A stretch of DNA of 64,000 nt, from contig CAVRVW010000006.1 of assembly GCA_963724695.1 (NCBI GenBank), positions 1-64,000 of the forward strand, read 5' to 3'. Numbering within the stretch: the first letter of the stretch is position 1; the number at the start of each line of letters is the position of its first letter. Shown piece after piece: positions 32,374-41,516 of the stretch. Position numbers and translations under genes: made by a program. Under the pieces are notes generated by a model. It searched no databases, had not been told where the DNA came from, and saw only the letters and a program-made list of their open reading frames with translations. The stretch is from CAVQFD01 sp963724695 (GTDB taxonomy: Bacteria > Acidobacteriota > Vicinamibacteria > Vicinamibacterales > CAVVIG01).

Positions 32374-34632
32374 ATGACGGCCGAACGAGCCGCGGCCCTC
32401 GCGCCAGAAGACACCATCAGGCTGACCGAGTTCGCACGGTCGTTCAGGGCGGCCTTGCGCGCCGTCGCGCTCTACCCCGCCGGTCATTCCGCCATCGGCG
32501 TCACCCTCGGCCGCATCGTGTCGATGACCTCGGCCGAGCAGTTGACCGAGCCGTTGCGGATCGGGGTGCTCGCACGTGGACTGCAGATGGACGGCCGCGC
32601 GCCCACGAGGCCCGACGCCGCGATTGGCGAGCTGGCGACCATCCTCCACGATCACTTGATCGGCGAGATGACCGTCCGGCCAGGCGGCGACCTCGAGGCC
32701 TGGCGACGGTTCCTCCTGCTGCTTGGCCGCACGCCGGAAAGCGTGCGCGCCGAGGGCGGCATCAGCCGGCTGTGGGCCGAGATGGCCGGCAACCACGTCG
32801 AGCTGCGCGAGATCGACTACGCCGAGGTCCTGAGGGAGAGAGACGCCGGAGCGCACGCCGACTGGGAACAGGTGATTGCGCGTTGCCTCGAGGGCGACGC
32901 ACAGCTGGATCTGAGCGACGAGGCCTGGCGCCGGCTCATCGAGACCGCCGGCGACCCGGCGCGTCTCGCCGACGTGATGGCCGACCTGGATGCCCAGGCC
33001 GTCGACAAGGGGCACGGGATCGGACAACGCACGGCCGCCCTCATCCGCCTGCTGGAAAGCATCGTCGAGTCCACGACCAAGTACGAGCCCGAGAAGGTGG
33101 ACGAGATCATGCGCAGCATGGCCAGCGCGCTCGGCCGGCTGCCGCCAGACATGATGGTGTCGCTGCTCTCGCAGGGGGGATCGCAGGGCGGCAAGGGCGC
33201 GGAGCTCGTCAACGCCGTGGTGAACCGCATGACGGACGGCACCATCGCGACTTTCGTGGCGCGCAACGCGCTCGCGGAAGACACGTCGATCGATCGCGTG
33301 GCGGAGGCCTTCCACTCCCTCGTGCCCGACGCCGACCACCGCGAGCGCCTCATCGACCTGGCGCACGACGAGGCCGCGAGCTCGCCGCTCGGCAACCCCG
33401 AGGCGTTCGAGGAGGCCTGGGACGCGGTGGCGCAGAAGCTGCTGACGTCGTACTCGGACAAGCCGTTTGTCTCCGAGCAGTACGCCCGCGAGCTCTCTGG
33501 CGCACGTACGGCCGCCATCGAGATCGAAGAAACCACCGACGACCCGCCCGAACGCATCAGAACGTGGTGCACGTCGGTCGCGGTCAGCGAGCTGAGAAAG
33601 CTCGACTTGAATCTCGTCCTGGACCTGCTGCGGATCGAGGAGAACACGACCTTCTGGACCACGATGGTCAGGCCTGCCGTCCGGCTGCTCGAGGACCTGC
33701 TGCTCGTGGGCGACTTCGACGACGCCGACCTGCTCCTCGCGTCGCTGCGCGCCGCGACCGCCCCCGAGGCGGACCCCGATCGGCGGCGGGTCGCGAGCGC
33801 CGAGATCGAGGCCCTCGCACGGGGGCAGATGATGGTGCACGTCGGCTCGCACCTCGCCACGATCGACGACGCGCAGTTCGACCGCGTCAAGGCGATGTGC
33901 CTGTCGATCGGCGACGTGCTGGTGCGGCCGCTGGTCGACGCGCTCACGACCGAGGAGCGGGCGCGCCCCCGCGAGAGGCTCAGCAAGATTCTCATCGGCT
34001 TCGGCGCCTCCGGGCGTCAGGAAGCGGAGCGGTTGAAGGGCTCGCCGAACGCGGCCGTCAGGCGGACGGCCATCTACCTGCTGCGCGAGTTTGGCGGCAC
34101 CGAGGCCCTGCCCGAGCTGATAGAGCTCCTGAAAGACAACGAGCCGCAGGTTCAGCGCGAGGCCGTGCGGGCCATGGTCAACATCGGCACCGAAGAGGCG
34201 TTCCAGGCTCTCAAGAACGCGCTCACCAACGGAACCGAGAAGACGCGGGGCGCCCTGGTGCAGTCGCTGGCCCTCGTCCGCGACGACGGCGCCGCGCCCC
34301 TCTTCGCGTACCTCCTGCAGCACGTCGACCACCGCGGCCGGCTGGCGCCGGTGTACCGGGGCGCCCTCGAGGCGCTCGGCGGGCTGAAAGACCCGCAGGG
34401 CATTCCGGCGCTGACGGCGGCCCTCGGCCGTGGCGAATGGTGGGCGCCCGGGCGCACGCGCAATCTCCGCAACCTGGCCGCCATGGCCCTCTCGAAGATC
34501 GGGACGCCGGAGGCGGTTGCCGCGCTCGAGGACGTGGCCAGCAACGGCCCGAGGGGCGCCAGAACCGCAGCCAACGCTCACATCGCGGCCGCACGGGCGG
34601 CCCTCAAGCGCCGGGAAGTGGGCAGGGCCTGA
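32374..34632 (+). CDS. HEAT-repeat protein
   Basis: An intact 752-residue soluble protein. The N-terminal module (LTEFARSFRAALRAVALYPAGHSAIGVTLGRIVSM) resembles the start of the HD-GYP protein encoded next. The middle is helical without a named family. The C-terminal third consists of HEAT/PBS-type repeats: VRRTAIYLLREFGGTEALPELIELLKDNEPQVQREAVRAMVNIGTEEAFQALKNAL and NLAAMALSKIGTPEAVAALEDVAS. Such repeats usually serve as protein-binding scaffolds. The stop codon is four bases from the next ATG, so the two form a probable operon and may act together in cyclic-di-GMP signalling. Function is inferred only from that pairing. Confidence 0.8.
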   Translation: MTAERAAALAPEDTIRLTEFARSFRAALRAVALYPAGHSAIGVTLGRIVSMTSAEQLTEPLRIGVLARGLQMDGRAPTRPDAAIGELATILHDHLIGEMTVRPGGDLEAWRRFLLLLGRTPESVRAEGGISRLWAEMAGNHVELREIDYAEVLRERDAGAHADWEQVIARCLEGDAQLDLSDEAWRRLIETAGDPARLADVMADLDAQAVDKGHGIGQRTAALIRLLESIVESTTKYEPEKVDEIMRSMASALGRLPPDMMVSLLSQGGSQGGKGAELVNAVVNRMTDGTIATFVARNALAEDTSIDRVAEAFHSLVPDADHRERLIDLAHDEAASSPLGNPEAFEEAWDAVAQKLLTSYSDKPFVSEQYARELSGARTAAIEIEETTDDPPERIRTWCTSVAVSELRKLDLNLVLDLLRIEENTTFWTTMVRPAVRLLEDLLLVGDFDDADLLLASLRAATAPEADPDRRRVASAEIEALARGQMMVHVGSHLATIDDAQFDRVKAMCLSIGDVLVRPLVDALTTEERARPRERLSKILIGFGASGRQEAERLKGSPNAAVRRTAIYLLREFGGTEALPELIELLKDNEPQVQREAVRAMVNIGTEEAFQALKNALTNGTEKTRGALVQSLALVRDDGAAPLFAYLLQHVDHRGRLAPVYRGALEALGGLKDPQGIPALTAALGRGEWWAPGRTRNLRNLAAMALSKIGTPEAVAALEDVASNGPRGARTAANAHIAAARAALKRREVGRA

Positions 34633-34636
34633 CGAG

Positions 34637-36014
34637 ATGACCAGCCAGTCTCACACCCAGCCGCCCGAAGAGCTTCTGCGCCGCCTTGCGGCAGCCGTTC
34701 GATCCGGCCAGCTCTACTCGAGAGGCCACCCGATCATCAGCCGGAACCTCGAGGCCTTGTCGGCCACCGTACAGCAGCCTGCATCGATCGGCGCCGTCGT
34801 TGGTCATGGGTATCGTCGGCGATGAGATCATCGTCAATGACCAGCCGATGCCGAAGGGCGAAAACCTCGGCGGGCTGGTGCGACGCCTCAAGGCCATCGG
34901 CGTCGAGCGGATCACTTTCGATAGAGGCGTCACGGCAGACGAGGTCTCCGCCTTTGTCGACGCGGTCACAACCCTCGAGGCCACGACCGGCAGCGAGCCG
35001 GCGCCGTTTCCGACCCTGCCCCATATCCGGGTCGGCCGGGTCAACCTGGGCGATCATGTCGAAACCGGATCGACCGACATGGCGGCGTTTCGAAAGCTGT
35101 ACGCGGACTCGGTGAATCTGGCCGAGACGATTTGGGACAGCGCGGCGGTCGAGTCGCAACCTGACGCCACGGTGGCCAAGAAGATGATCGACGGCCTCGC
35201 GCAGGCCGTGTCGCAGAACCGGTCGGCGCTGCTCGCGCTGACCATGCTCAAGGACTACGACAACTACACGTTCACGCACATGGTGAACGTGTCCATTCTC
35301 ACGATGGGGCAGGCGCGGGCGGTCGGCATCGACGGAGCGCTCCTGCGCGAGTTCGGCCTGGGCGCGCTGATGCACGACATCGGGAAGGTCCGAACGCCGC
35401 TCGAAATCCTCAACAAGCCCAGCAAGCTGAACGACCACGAGTTCGAGATCATGCGGCGCCACGTCGTGGATGGCGCCGAGATCCTGCGGGCCACGCCGGA
35501 CATCCCGACGCTGGCGCCGGTGATGGCGTTCGAACATCACATGCGCCTCGACGGATCGGGCTACCCCTTCGGCATCAAGCGGCAGACGCTCAATCTCGGG
35601 TCCCAGCTGTGTTCCATCGCGGACGTGTACGATGCCATGCGGTCGCAGCGGGCGTACCAGCAGGCGTTCCCCACCGATCGCATCCTCGAGGTGCTCAAGC
35701 GAACCGAAGGCGCGCAGTTCGACCAGCACCTCGTGCGGCGCTTTTCGCAGCTCGTCGGCATCTATCCGGTCGGGAACCTCGTCAAGCTCGACACCGGCGA
35801 AATTGCAGTGGTGTTGAAAGTGCATGCGCCGGATCCTCATCGTCCCAAGGTGAAGGTCGTGTTGGACCGCGACGAGGCGACGCTCGAGTTTCCCTACGAG
35901 GTGAACCTGTGGCAGCGGCCGGCGGGCGGCGCCGCCCAGGACGGTCGCCCGTCATACGTCCTGAAGCCAGTGGATCCGAAAGCCTACGGCCTCGACCCGC
36001 TTTTCTTTCTGTGA
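34637..36014 (+). CDS. HD-GYP domain protein (cyclic-di-GMP phosphodiesterase type), one frameshift
   Basis: The N-terminus (LLRRLAAAVRSGQLYSRGHPIISRNLEAL) resembles that of the preceding HEAT protein. One indel near 34797 separates it from the rest, which continues VMGIVGDEIIVNDQPM. The HD-GYP domain has FTHMVNVSILTMGQARAVG, the metal motif GLGALMHDIGKVRTP, HVVDGAEILRATPDIPTLAPVMAFEHHMRLDGSGYPFGIK and ADVYDAMRSQRAYQQAF. The GYP signature is HHMRLDGSGYP, close to the HHExxDGxGYP consensus but without the Glu. C-terminal tail is beta-rich (VVLKVHAPDPHRPKVKVVLDRDE). Likely hydrolyses cyclic-di-GMP to GMP; activity needs testing because of the altered motif. Confidence 0.88.
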
Positions 36015-36048
36015 CACGTCCGTCGCGGTCGTACGCGAGAATGAGGCG

Positions 36049-37677
36049 ATGCGTATCGTCACCGCCGTAGTGGCCGGTGCCGCTCTGGCGGTTCTTCCGC
36101 TCCTGGCCCAGCCCGCGCAGCCCCCGGCCCCTGGCGCCGCGCCGACGCTCGTGGTCCTGCTCGTCGTCGACCAGATGCGCACCGATTATGTGACGCGGTT
36201 CCAGAAGGACTGGACGGGCGGGCTCAAGCGGATCCTGAGTGAGGGGGCGTGGTATTCGAACGCCGCTTACCCGTACCAGACAACGTTCACGTGCCCAGGC
36301 CACGCCACAATCGCCACGGGCGCGTTTCCACGATCCCATGGGGTGTTCCAGAACGAATGGTTCGATCGCACAGCGGGTCGATCGGTGACGTGCACGGAGG
36401 ATCGAGCCCAGAAAAACCTCGGCTACTTTGACGGCGCAAGCGGCGGGGACAGCGGCGTCAATCTCACGCTGCCGACGCTCGGGGACGAGCTGCGACGTCA
36501 GCGGGGCGGGCGTGTGGTCACGCTGGCGCTCAAGGCACGGAGCGCCATCATGATGGCCGGGCAGGGCGGGCACGCGGTCACGTGGCTCGACGCCTCCAAG
36601 CGTGGCTTCGACACATCGACGGCCTTCGCGGCCGGGGCCGTCGCAAGCGTCAAGGCATTTACCGACGCGAACCCGATCGGCGCGGACTTCGGCAAGGTCT
36701 GGGATCGGCTGCTTCCCATCGAGCGCTACCCGGCGGCCGACGCCGGCGAAGGCGAAGCGCCACCGCGAGGGTGGACGGCCACATTCCCCCACGCGCTGCG
36801 GGCCGACGACGCGGGCGTGCTCGATCACTGGGAGATGAGCCCGTACGCCGATGAGTATCTGGCGCGGCTGGCCGTGGCCCTGGTCGATGCCGAGGGGCTC
36901 GGTCTGCGCGACCGGACGACGGACCTCCTGGCCGTGAGCTTCTCGGCACCCGACATCCTGGGACATGCGTTCGGGCCGCACAGCCAGGAAATCCAGGACA
37001 TGTACCTGCGGCTCGACCAGACCATCGGCACGCTCCTCGATGGGTTGGACGCCAGAGTGGGTCGCGGACGCTACGTGGTAGGGCTCGGCTCCGATCATGG
37101 TGTGGCAGACATGCCCGAGCAGGCGCGGTCTGCGGGGCGGGATGGCGGCCGCCTCAGCAGCGGGGGGATGACGTCAATCGTCGACGCGGCCGTGCAAACC
37201 GCCTTCGGCAAGGGCACCTACGTCGCACGGCTTTCGTCAAACGACCTGTACTTCGAGCCGCGGGTGTACCAGAAGCTGCAGGGAAATCCAGCCGTGCTGT
37301 CGCAGATCATCAGCACCATTCTGGCGCAGCCCGGAGTCGCGGCAGTGTTCAGACGCGAGGAGCTCGCCGACCCGGCGAGCCTCAAAGACCCGCGGCGTCG
37401 CGCGGCGGCGCTCAGCTACGTCGAGGGTCGCAGCGGCGATCTCCGGCTGGCGCTCAAACCCGGGTGGATCTTCCGGGCCGCCGGTGGCACCACACATGGG
37501 TCCGCAAGTCCGTACGATCAGAAGGTGCCGGTGATCGTGATGGGGCCAGGCGTCAAGCCTGGCGAGTACACCGAACCCGCGACGCCCGCGGATCTTGCCC
37601 CAACGCTGGCCGCGCTCACGGGCATCCAGCTGAGGTCGGCGGAAGGACAGGTGTTGTCCGCCGTCCGCCCGAGGTAG
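36049..37677 (+). CDS. Alkaline phosphatase / nucleotide pyrophosphatase family protein (PafA-like), secreted
   Basis: A 542-residue intact protein with a signal peptide (MRIVTAVVAGAALAVLPLLA) and the two-zinc alkaline phosphatase superfamily fold. VVLLVVDQMRTDYVTRF carries the first metal-binding aspartate. YPYQTTFTCPGHATIATG carries the threonine nucleophile and is typical of PafA-like phosphate-irrepressible enzymes. SFSAPDILGHAFGPHS and VVGLGSDHGVADMPE supply further metal-binding Asp and His residues. THGSASPYDQKVPVIVMGPGVKPG carries the last histidine. It likely releases phosphate from diverse monoesters in the periplasm. The alkyltransferase gene follows directly. Confidence 0.92.
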   Translation: MRIVTAVVAGAALAVLPLLAQPAQPPAPGAAPTLVVLLVVDQMRTDYVTRFQKDWTGGLKRILSEGAWYSNAAYPYQTTFTCPGHATIATGAFPRSHGVFQNEWFDRTAGRSVTCTEDRAQKNLGYFDGASGGDSGVNLTLPTLGDELRRQRGGRVVTLALKARSAIMMAGQGGHAVTWLDASKRGFDTSTAFAAGAVASVKAFTDANPIGADFGKVWDRLLPIERYPAADAGEGEAPPRGWTATFPHALRADDAGVLDHWEMSPYADEYLARLAVALVDAEGLGLRDRTTDLLAVSFSAPDILGHAFGPHSQEIQDMYLRLDQTIGTLLDGLDARVGRGRYVVGLGSDHGVADMPEQARSAGRDGGRLSSGGMTSIVDAAVQTAFGKGTYVARLSSNDLYFEPRVYQKLQGNPAVLSQIISTILAQPGVAAVFRREELADPASLKDPRRRAAALSYVEGRSGDLRLALKPGWIFRAAGGTTHGSASPYDQKVPVIVMGPGVKPGEYTEPATPADLAPTLAALTGIQLRSAEGQVLSAVRPR

Positions 37678-37680
37678 CGC

Positions 37681-38055
37681 ATGCCTGCTCGGCCCACGAG
37701 ACCCGCACGACGCACCAGACCTACCAAACCGAGGTACGATTTCACTGCGCGGGTCCTGGGGGTCGTCCGGCGGATACCCCAGGGCCGCGTGGCGACGTAC
37801 GGCGAGGTGGCAGCGCTCGCGGGGCGCCCTCGGGCAGCACGAGCGGTGGGAAACATCATGCGGGACTGCAACCGGCCTGACGTCCCGTGCCACCGCGTCA
37901 TCGCGGCGGGAGGCCGGCTGGGCGGCTACGGCGGGAGCGAGCACATGAAGCGAGCTCTGCTGATCGCCGAAGGCATCCGGTTTCGGGGGACGCGGGTGAG
38001 TATAATTGCTGAAGTGCGGTACCGTCCGGCGAAGGCTGGACGTCAGGAGGCGTGA
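37681..38055 (+). CDS. Methylated-DNA--cysteine methyltransferase, short form
   Basis: A 124-residue protein containing only the DNA-binding/active-site domain. It has RIPQGRVATYGEVAALAGRPRAARAVGNIMRDCNRPD followed by the active-site PCHRV (C70) and GGYGGSEHMKRALLIAEG. Because the cysteine is present it should act as an alkyl acceptor, unlike ATL proteins. Residues 1-18 before the conserved YDF are a Pro-Thr-Arg-like tripeptide repeat from a 9-nt array (37690-37734). Starts three bases after the phosphatase stop; its own stop overlaps the next gene's ATG (TGATG). Confidence 0.9.
   Translation: MPARPTRPARRTRPTKPRYDFTARVLGVVRRIPQGRVATYGEVAALAGRPRAARAVGNIMRDCNRPDVPCHRVIAAGGRLGGYGGSEHMKRALLIAEGIRFRGTRVSIIAEVRYRPAKAGRQEA
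37690..37734 (+). repeat. 9-nt array encoding the N-terminus of the alkyltransferase
   Basis: Five degenerate 9-nt units in the coding phase (CGGCCCACG, AGACCCGCA, CGACGCACC, AGACCTACC, AAACCGAGG), translated as Arg-Pro-Thr, Arg-Pro-Ala, Arg-Arg-Thr, Arg-Pro-Thr, Lys-Pro-Arg. Confidence 0.75.
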
Positions 38056-38486
38056 TGAAGCACGTGGTTCTCGTGGCAACTCTGGTGGCCAGCCTGTCGG
38101 CAGCCGCCATCGTGTCGGGCCAGACGGCGCCTGCGGCCGGATCTTCCCTCGGCTCGGTCACTCTGGCGAAGCGGGTCATGGCCGACGGGCAGCCCCTCGC
38201 GGCGGGCACCTATCAGGTGCGCCTGAGCGCCGACGTCCCGAAGCCCGGCGTGGGACAGTCGGCTGAAGCCGAACGGTACGTGGAGTTCGTGCGGGGCGGC
38301 AAGGTGGTCGGCAAAGAAGTCGCCACGGTCGTCTCGGCCGCCGACATCGCGACGATCGTCAAGGGCCCCAAGCCCGCCAACGGCGGCTCGCGCGTCGACA
38401 CCCTGAAAGGTGACGACTACGTCCGGGTGTGGATCAACCGCGGCGGGGTGAACTACATCATCCACATGCCGCCGGCTGCTTCGTAG
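38055..38486 (+). CDS. Secreted protein of unknown function
   Basis: A 143-residue protein with a signal peptide (MKHVVLVATLVASLSAAAIVSG) followed by a beta-rich mature domain: SVTLAKRVMADGQPLAAGTYQVRLSA, ERYVEFVRGGKVVGKEVATVVSA, VDTLKGDDYVRVWINRGGVNYIIHMPP. Its layout resembles the small exported acidobacterial proteins with a 'GTYQVRL' core; no function is established. AGGAGG five bases before the ATG at 38055 fixes the start. The ATG overlaps the alkyltransferase stop, so it is co-translated with that gene. A strong terminator follows about 45 nt after the stop. Confidence 0.75.
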   Translation: MKHVVLVATLVASLSAAAIVSGQTAPAAGSSLGSVTLAKRVMADGQPLAAGTYQVRLSADVPKPGVGQSAEAERYVEFVRGGKVVGKEVATVVSAADIATIVKGPKPANGGSRVDTLKGDDYVRVWINRGGVNYIIHMPPAAS

Positions 38487-38491
38487 CGCGA

Positions 38492-38637
38492 ATTAGGAAT
38501 TTAGAACTAGGAATTGAGAATTCGTACGGGCGCGCACGCCGCTTATGCGGCTGCGCGCCTTTCTTCCGTACTGCTCGCACTCCTGATCCCGCGACCCGCA
38601 GCGCAAATCGTAAATTGTAAATTGTAATCGTAAATTG
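38492..38637. repeat. Inverted 7-nt array, ATTTACA class, around a terminator
   Basis: The left arm (38492-38524) has units ATTAGGA, ATTTAGA, ACTAGGA, ATTGAGA, ATTCG. The right arm (38609-38635) has CGTAAAT, TGTAAAT, a 6-nt TGTAAT and CGTAAAT. The spacer holds an intrinsic terminator (38530-38565). The array ends six bases before the rng stop codon. Confidence 0.85.
38530..38565 (+). terminator. Intrinsic terminator after the secreted-protein gene
   Basis: GCGCGCA-C-GCCGC pairs with GCGGC-TGCGCGC around a TTAT loop, followed by CTTTCTT. It sits in the spacer between the two arms of the 7-nt array and between convergent genes. Confidence 0.75.
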
Positions 38638-38640
38638 ACC

Positions 38641-40191
38641 TCAGACCGCCATCACGTCGAACTGCTCGTGATGGAGGTTCAGATCCGACCGGACGGTGAC
38701 GTCCTTGCCGATGGACTGCTTCAGGTCCTGCAGCACGCCGTTCTCTTCCTCGCCGAGCGCCCGCGCGATATCCGGGTTGACCCGTAGCAACAGGCGGTGG
38801 CCGTTCAGGTCGGGGCTGATCTTCCTGACCTCGCTCAGGATCTCGTAGCAGATCGTCGAGCTCGACTTGATGACGCCGGTGCCCGAGCAGTACGGACAGG
38901 GCTCGGTCAGCACGCGCTCGAGGCTCTGCTTCACGCGCTTCCGCGTGATGATCACGAGGCCGAAGTCGGCCACCTGCAGCGCCTTCGACGGCGACCGATC
39001 CTTCTTCAGCTCCTGCTCGACCGCCTGCAGCACCTTCTGCCGGTTCTTCTTCTCCTCCATGTCGATGAAGTCGAGCACGATGATGCCGCCGAGGTCGCGC
39101 AGACGCACCTGACGGACGATCTCCTTCACGGCCTCGAGGTTCGTCTTGACGATCGTGTCTTCGAGCCGGCCGCGTCGTCTTCTTGCCGACGTAGCGGCCG
39201 GTATTGACGTCGATCGCGACGAGCGCCTCGGTCTGGTTGATGACGATCGAGCCGCCCGACTTGAGCCACACCTTGCTCTTGAGCGCCTTGTCGATCTCGG
39301 CCTGGACGCCGTACTCCTCGAAGATGGGAAACGGCTTCGACGTACAGCTTCACGTTCTGGCGCGAGGTCGGCAGGATCCGCTCCACCAGCTCGAGCATGC
39401 GCTGGTACTCCTGGGCGTTGTCGATGCGGATCGTCTGGAACTCGTCGGTCAGCAGGTCGCGCAGGAGCTTGCCGACCAGGACTCGGCTCGCGGTAGACGA
39501 CCGCGGGCGCGCGGGACGACTCCATCTTCTGGCGGATGTCGGTCCAGATGGCGTGAAACGCCTCCAGGTCGCTGACGATGTCTTCCTTCGGCCGGCCGGC
39601 TGCGGCCGTGCGGATGATGACGCCGCCGGTGAAGCCGTGCGACTCGCGGAACTCGCGCACGATGCCGCGCAGGCGGGCCCGCTCCTCGCGCGACTCGATC
39701 TTGCGCGAGACGCCGACGTGATCGACCGTCGGCATGAAGACCAGGAACCGTCCCGGCATCGTCACGTGCGAGGTCAGGCGGGCGCCCTTGGTGCCGAGCG
39801 GCTCCTTGACGACCTGGACGAGGATCTCCTGGCCTTCCTTGAGGAGGTCTTCGATCTTCGGCTGCTGGCCGCGCCTGCGCGCGATCGCCGTTCCTTCGGC
39901 GCCATTCCTCGTCTCGCCGTTCTCGTCTTCCTCGCCCGCCTCGAGCTTGTCGAACTCCTCGAGCGTGTCGATGACTTCGGCGACGTAGAGAAACCCGTCG
40001 CGCTCGAGGCCGATGTCGATGAAGGACGACTGCATGCCGGGCAGCACCTTCGAGACCCGGCCCTTGTAGACGTTGCCGACGACGCCGCGTTGCCGCTCCC
40101 GCTCGACGAAGACTTCCGCGACGAGGTCGTCTTCGAGGATGGCCACCATGGTCTCGTGGCCATTCGAGGAGATGATCATCTCCTTGGTCAT
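38641..40191 (-). CDS. rng: Ribonuclease E/G family protein, three frameshifts
   Basis: Endoribonuclease of rRNA/mRNA processing, last gene of the rod-shape cluster, where rng (cafA) is often found. The N-terminal S1-like part is intact: KEMIISSNGHETMVAILEDDLVAEVFVER, GVVGNVYKGRVSKVLPGMQSSFIDIGLERDGFLYVAEV. Indels near 39174, 39337 and 39483 break the centre. Then GRLEDTIVKTNLEAVKEIVRQVRLRDLGGIIVLDFIDME contains the catalytic aspartate pattern, and EPCPYCSGTG the zinc-link cysteines. Start by family at ATG 40191. The full size, about 515 aa, matches RNase G. Its upstream region is an inverted 8-nt array. Confidence 0.93.
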   Translation of the reverse strand: MTKEMIISSNGHETMVAILEDDLVAEVFVERERQRGVVGNVYKGRVSKVLPGMQSSFIDIGLERDGFLYVAEVIDTLEEFDKLEAGEEDENGETRNGAEGTAIARRRGQQPKIEDLLKEGQEILVQVVKEPLGTKGARLTSHVTMPGRFLVFMPTVDHVGVSRKIESREERARLRGIVREFRESHGFTGGVIIRTAAAGRPKEDIVSDLEAFHAIWTDIRQKMESSRAPAVVYREPSPGRQAPARPADRRVPDDPHRQRPGVPAHARAGGADPADLAPEREAVRRSRFPSSRSTASRPRSTRRSRARCGSSRAARSSSTRPRRSSRSTSIPAATSARRRRGRLEDTIVKTNLEAVKEIVRQVRLRDLGGIIVLDFIDMEEKKNRQKVLQAVEQELKKDRSPSKALQVADFGLVIITRKRVKQSLERVLTEPCPYCSGTGVIKSSSTICYEILSEVRKISPDLNGHRLLLRVNPDIARALGEEENGVLQDLKQSIGKDVTVRSDLNLHHEQFDVMAV

Positions 40192-40224
40192 GCTCACCAC
40201 TCCGCTGGGAGCATCGCGCATGCT

Positions 40225-40310
40225 GGTCATCGGTCATTCGGTCAGTTGGTCAGTGATCGCCCGATTGAACAATCCAATGACCAGCACGACCAAATGACTA
40301 GATGACCAGT
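40225..40310. repeat. Inverted 8-nt array, GTCATTTG class, between rodA and rng
   Basis: The left arm (40225-40255) has GGTCATC (7 nt), GGTCATTC, GGTCAGTT, GGTCAGTG. The right arm (40277-40308) has ATGACCAG, CACGACCA, AATGACTA, GATGACCA. Same class as the arrays at 25496 and 26635, 15 kb away. Confidence 0.85.
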
Positions 40311-40326
40311 TCGGGACGCTCCAGCC

Positions 40327-41407
40327 CTAATTGGTGAATCTGCGCATGCGAACGTTGAGCACCAGCCCGAACCCGGCGAGCGTGGCGATCATCGACGAGC
40401 CTCCGTAGCTCATGAGCGGAAGCGTGAGCCCTTTGACGGGCGCCAGTCCGGCCGACATGGTGATGTTGTACATCACCTGGAAGGTGAAGCTGGCCAGCAC
40501 GCCGAGCACGAGATAGGAGCCGAGGCGATCCTTGGCCAGCCGGGCCGCCTCGAGCGCGCGCAGAATCACGAACAGATACAAGCCGAGCGCCACGAGGACG
40601 CCGGCAAACCCCTGCTCCTCGGCCAGCACCGAGAAGATGAAATCGTTGTGGGCGACGGGGAGAAACCGCAACTGGCCCTGCGTCCCCTGCTGAAACCCCT
40701 TGCCCGTGAGCCCGCCCGATCCGACCGTGATGCGCGCCTGAATCTGCTGGTAGCCGGCGCCCTTCGCGTCCTGCGAGGGATCGAGAAACGACGAAATCCT
40801 GTCCTTCTGATAGTCCTTGAGCGCGAACTTCCACGCGACGGGCGCCGCGAGCAGCAGGCACAATGCCATGACGCCGAGGATGCGCATCTGCATCCCGGCG
40901 AGATACGCGACCGCGAGAAACACCGGCACCAGCGTCACGGCGGTGCCGAGATCGGGTTCGCGGGCGATGAGCAACAGCGGCAGCGCCGTCAAGCCGGCGC
41001 CGATGGCGAGATCGATCCAGCCGGGCATCCCGCGATTCTCGCCGAAGAACTTGGCGAGCACGAGCGCCACGCCGACCTTGGCGAACTCCGACGGCTGGAG
41101 GTTGAACGATCCGAGCGAAATCCAGCGGCGCGCGCCCATCTGCACGTCGCCCATGAACAGCACGTACAGCAGCACGCCGAGGAGACGCCACGTAGATGAG
41201 ATGCGACTTGTCGGTGAAGGTTCGGTAGTCGAGCGTCAGCGTGACCACCATCGCCAGCACACCGAGCACGATGGCGTAGATCTGCGTGACGTAGAGGCGC
41301 GAGCCCGCGCTGGTGCTGTAGATCATGACGACGCCGATGGCGCACAGCGTGAAGATGGCGGCCAGCAGCGCCCAGTCGATGTGATGGTAGAGGCGGCGTT
41401 CGAACAT
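40327..41407 (-). CDS. rodA: Peptidoglycan polymerase RodA, one frameshift
   Basis: SEDS-family glycosyltransferase that polymerises lipid II for lateral wall growth with the class B PBP encoded upstream. The N-terminus (HHIDWALLAAIFTLCAIGVVMIYS) is in one frame and the remainder in another, with one extra base near 41191. It has about ten helices. Family motifs include LQPSEFAKVGVALVLA, REPDLGTAVTLVPVFLA, GSGGLTGKGFQQGTQ, LPVAHNDFIFSVLAEEQGF and the terminal PLMSYGGSSMIATLAGFGLVLNV, all standard for RodA rather than FtsW. Starts with ATG at 41407; a 7-bp hairpin lies between it and the mrdA stop. Confidence 0.95.
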
Positions 41408-41417
41408 TTATTACTCT

Positions 41418-41437
41418 GCGGTGGGTCGCACCACCGC
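41418..41437. terminator. Small hairpin in the mrdA-rodA gap
   Basis: GCGGTGG and CCACCGC pair around a 6-nt loop, 11 bases upstream of the rodA ATG. It has no T-run, so attenuation or RNA stability is as likely as termination. Confidence 0.35.
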
Positions 41438-41516
41438 TCGTCGTCACCCGCCGTGTCGCGGCTCGCTCGCTCGCTCGCCGCGATACTTGTATCCACCGGG
41501 CTCCGTTGCGGCAGCG

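Noticed and set aside
30973..34581. A 1202-codon open frame on the minus strand upstream of the pyrimidine phosphorylase
   Set aside because: Only the last 438 codons are the phosphorylase. The rest is antisense to the HEAT-repeat gene, has no family resemblance and arises from high GC content.
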